Shown here: positions 62,627-64,000 of the stretch, piece by piece
Numbering within the stretch: position 1 is the first letter of the stretch
Layout: each line of letters starts with the position of its first letter
Position numbers and translations under genes: made by a program
Assembly: GCF_028331445.1 (NCBI RefSeq)
Contig: NZ_JAQMHX010000001.1
Span: 310,001-374,000 of the forward strand
From: Candidatus Phyllobacterium onerii
GTDB taxonomy: Bacteria > Pseudomonadota > Alphaproteobacteria > Rhizobiales > Rhizobiaceae
Length of the DNA: 64,000 nucleotides
Reading direction: 5' to 3'
The notes under the pieces: model-generated
What the model saw: only the letters and a program-made list of their open reading frames with translations
The model's database searches: none
What the model was told of the DNA's origin: nothing

Positions 62627-63310
62627 TCAGCGCATAGGACCACGCAGCATGTGATCCGCCAGGCTGTAGCAGTGGCTCGCCTGATAGGCGTTCCGGCCCC
62701 GGTTCATGTGCGTCAGGTTGAACGCCCGGATCGCCTGCAACGCACGGGGCGCCGCGAGGAATTTGCCGATCGAGGAGTGACCGCGGACCTTGATGCCGAA
62801 AATATCCTCGCCGCGGGGGAAGAAATAGCTGACGTCTTCCGGCGTCATGACACAGCGCTCGAGGAACGCTTCGTCCACCCGGCCCTGATCGAGTGAATGG
62901 TCGGTGGTGAAATCGGAAAGGTGCACCAGGAATAGCGCGCGGATGTCCCCGTCGTCGGCATAGAGCGAGAAGAGCTCCATCCAGCTCGCATTGACGCGAA
63001 CGAGCGCCTTGCCCGGAGTCGACGGCAGACAGGAAACCGACCAGTAATACCGCTCGGTCCGGCGCGGGATCGGGATGCAGTCGCGGCCGTAGCGCCCGAG
63101 AATCTCCAGGACCTCTTGCGCCTGCGGTCGGGTTAGCAGCTTCTCAAATCGCGCAACGTATCTGAGACGCAGTTCCAGGGACTCCGAGCGCTCGTCGGCA
63201 TCGCGCAGGATCGTCTTGCCGTGCATCCAATCGCGCTGCTGCTGGAGATCCAGGAATCGCCGCAGACCAGTGGTGTTTGGGCGGCGAGTCGTGCTCGCTT
63301 CGGATATCAT
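62627..63310 (-). CDS. Hypothetical protein, 227 aa, no recognised family
   Basis: Cytoplasmic, no membrane segment or signal. The start at 63310 has a weak ribosome-binding site; ATG 63226 (MHGKTILRD) is possible. Features: LELRLRYVARFEKLLTRPQA, IPIPRRTERYYWSVSCLPS, then WMELFSLYADDGDIRALFLV and FFPRGEDIFGIKVRGHSS. Composition is protein-like and not a shadow of the other strand. I do not recognise a domain. Confidence 0.6.
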   Translation of the reverse strand: MISEASTTRRPNTTGLRRFLDLQQQRDWMHGKTILRDADERSESLELRLRYVARFEKLLTRPQAQEVLEILGRYGRDCIPIPRRTERYYWSVSCLPSTPGKALVRVNASWMELFSLYADDGDIRALFLVHLSDFTTDHSLDQGRVDEAFLERCVMTPEDVSYFFPRGEDIFGIKVRGHSSIGKFLAAPRALQAIRAFNLTHMNRGRNAYQASHCYSLADHMLRGPMR

Positions 63311-63558
63311 GTCTGTTGATTACCCACCGAGAACTGCCCCGGCATTTCCGCCGAGAATTGACCCGCCTTTATGTATGTTCCGGTCTGGGGTGGTGGTCAA
63401 GCTCCTGTTTCTGTCCAAATGCGCGTTGGGCGGCGGGCGGCCCCTGGACCGGCGAGAAAGCGTGTTGGGCTGCCGTCCTCCATGGCGCGGCGGGATGGCG
63501 GCGCTGCTGGCACAGGTGTATGATGGTTGTTTGATATTTCGAGATCAGGGAGGACAGC

Positions 63559-64000
63559 ATGACTTCTTGGGAGATCAAGGGACGCGAACTCGTCAATTGC
63601 ACCTGCGAGTATGGCTGCAACTGTCAATTCAATGCACTGCCCGACAAGGGCCATTGCCATGCCGTTGCGGGCATCCAGATCGATGAAGGTCACCATGGCG
63701 AGACGGTTCTCGACGGCCTGCGGCTTGCTGCAATCTTCAAGTGGCCCGGCGCCATCCACGAAGGCAACGGCGAAGCCATCGCTTTCGTCGATGAGCGCGC
63801 AACCGACCGGCAGCGGGAAGCGCTGCTGCGCATCATGACTGGCCAGGACACCGACCCGTTCGCGACGATGTTCGCCGTCTACGCCTCAACCGTGACAAAA
63901 ATGAATGATCCGGTTTTCACGAAGATCGACCTCGAACTCGACATCGACGGCCGCAGGGGCCGCATTTTCGTCAAGGACTACATCGAAACGGCAGGCGAAC
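63559..64000 (+). CDS. DUF1326 domain protein, 3' partial
   Basis: Starts at ATG 63559 after AGGGAGGACAGC and runs off the right edge with 147 codons and no stop. Family mark: the Cys-rich N-terminus SWEIKGRELVNCTCEYGCNC, then HCHAVAGIQIDEGHH and LDGLRLAAIFKWPGAIHEG. Relatives have about 200 residues and are of unknown function; the cysteines could bind metal. The 248 bases before it hold no other gene. Confidence 0.8.
   Translation, partial: MTSWEIKGRELVNCTCEYGCNCQFNALPDKGHCHAVAGIQIDEGHHGETVLDGLRLAAIFKWPGAIHEGNGEAIAFVDERATDRQREALLRIMTGQDTDPFATMFAVYASTVTKMNDPVFTKIDLELDIDGRRGRIFVKDYIETAGE

Overview
The window looks like a chromosomal segment of a Hyphomicrobiales (Rhizobiales) alphaproteobacterium of the Phyllobacteriaceae/Brucellaceae type. 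This rests on protein-family content and order: pmbA - cysQ-like - DUF4170 - DUF374 - waaA - lpxK facing mutL - DUF2093, the urtABCDE and fdsGBA-fdhD-fdsD operons, several short Rhizobiales-type proteins, and rhizobial intergenic palindromes. It is inferred without any database search. No rRNA, tRNA, CRISPR array, integrase or recognisable insertion sequence was seen.

Layout. 1-5.3 kb: protease/phosphatase genes leading into lipid A and Kdo genes (acyltransferase, waaA, lpxK), coupled by 4-base overlaps. 5.3-7.9 kb (minus): mutL, DUF2093, a lipoprotein. 8.2-9.4 kb: glutaryl-CoA dehydrogenase behind a 145-bp palindrome. 10-15.8 kb: the urea ABC importer urtABCDE, with a textbook sigma-54 promoter before urtA. 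15.8-22.9 kb: a LysR regulator and the NAD-linked, Mo/W formate dehydrogenase operon with fdhD and fdsD. 23-25.5 kb: a small membrane protein, an EamA exporter, and a divergent pair of a DUF1127-like small protein and a GcvA-type LysR. 25.5-33.1 kb: bacterial alpha-2-macroglobulin and PBP1C. 33-38.6 kb: an RcnB-like protein, dadA, cspA and many very short genes, three of them under 60 codons. 38.6-41.9 kb: an epimerase-like SDR, Ppx/GppA with a basic tail, RlmE.

42-49.7 kb: a RHH/RelE toxin-antitoxin pair, an MFS exporter, a Tat-exported MBL hydrolase, a ClC transporter, guaB, a DinB-fold protein and a VapBC pair. 49.7-54.8 kb: two divergent regulator/enzyme pairs (PRISE-like SDR with LysR; OxyR with catalase KatA) and a MAPEG protein. 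55-59.9 kb: RsmB-like methyltransferase, TspO, an MTA/SAH nucleosidase-like protein and guaA. 60-64 kb: an accessory-looking block (F420-reductase-like protein, SDR, LysR, an orphan, DUF1326).

The most unusual structure is at 57,690-58,232. A small DUF559 (Vsr-like endonuclease fold) gene is enclosed by near-perfect ~80-bp inverted repeats that each fold into two hairpins, and a lone truncated HicB-like gene lies beside it. The layout resembles REP/RAYT units but with an unrelated enzyme. The DUF559 frame has an ideal Shine-Dalgarno in front of ATA where ATG would be expected. A palindrome with a similar GC-rich core lies downstream of katA. Other notable signals are nested operators at both toxin-antitoxin loci, an ATAG-N7-CTAT palindrome before fdsG, an OxyR-like site, and several small membrane-protein genes.
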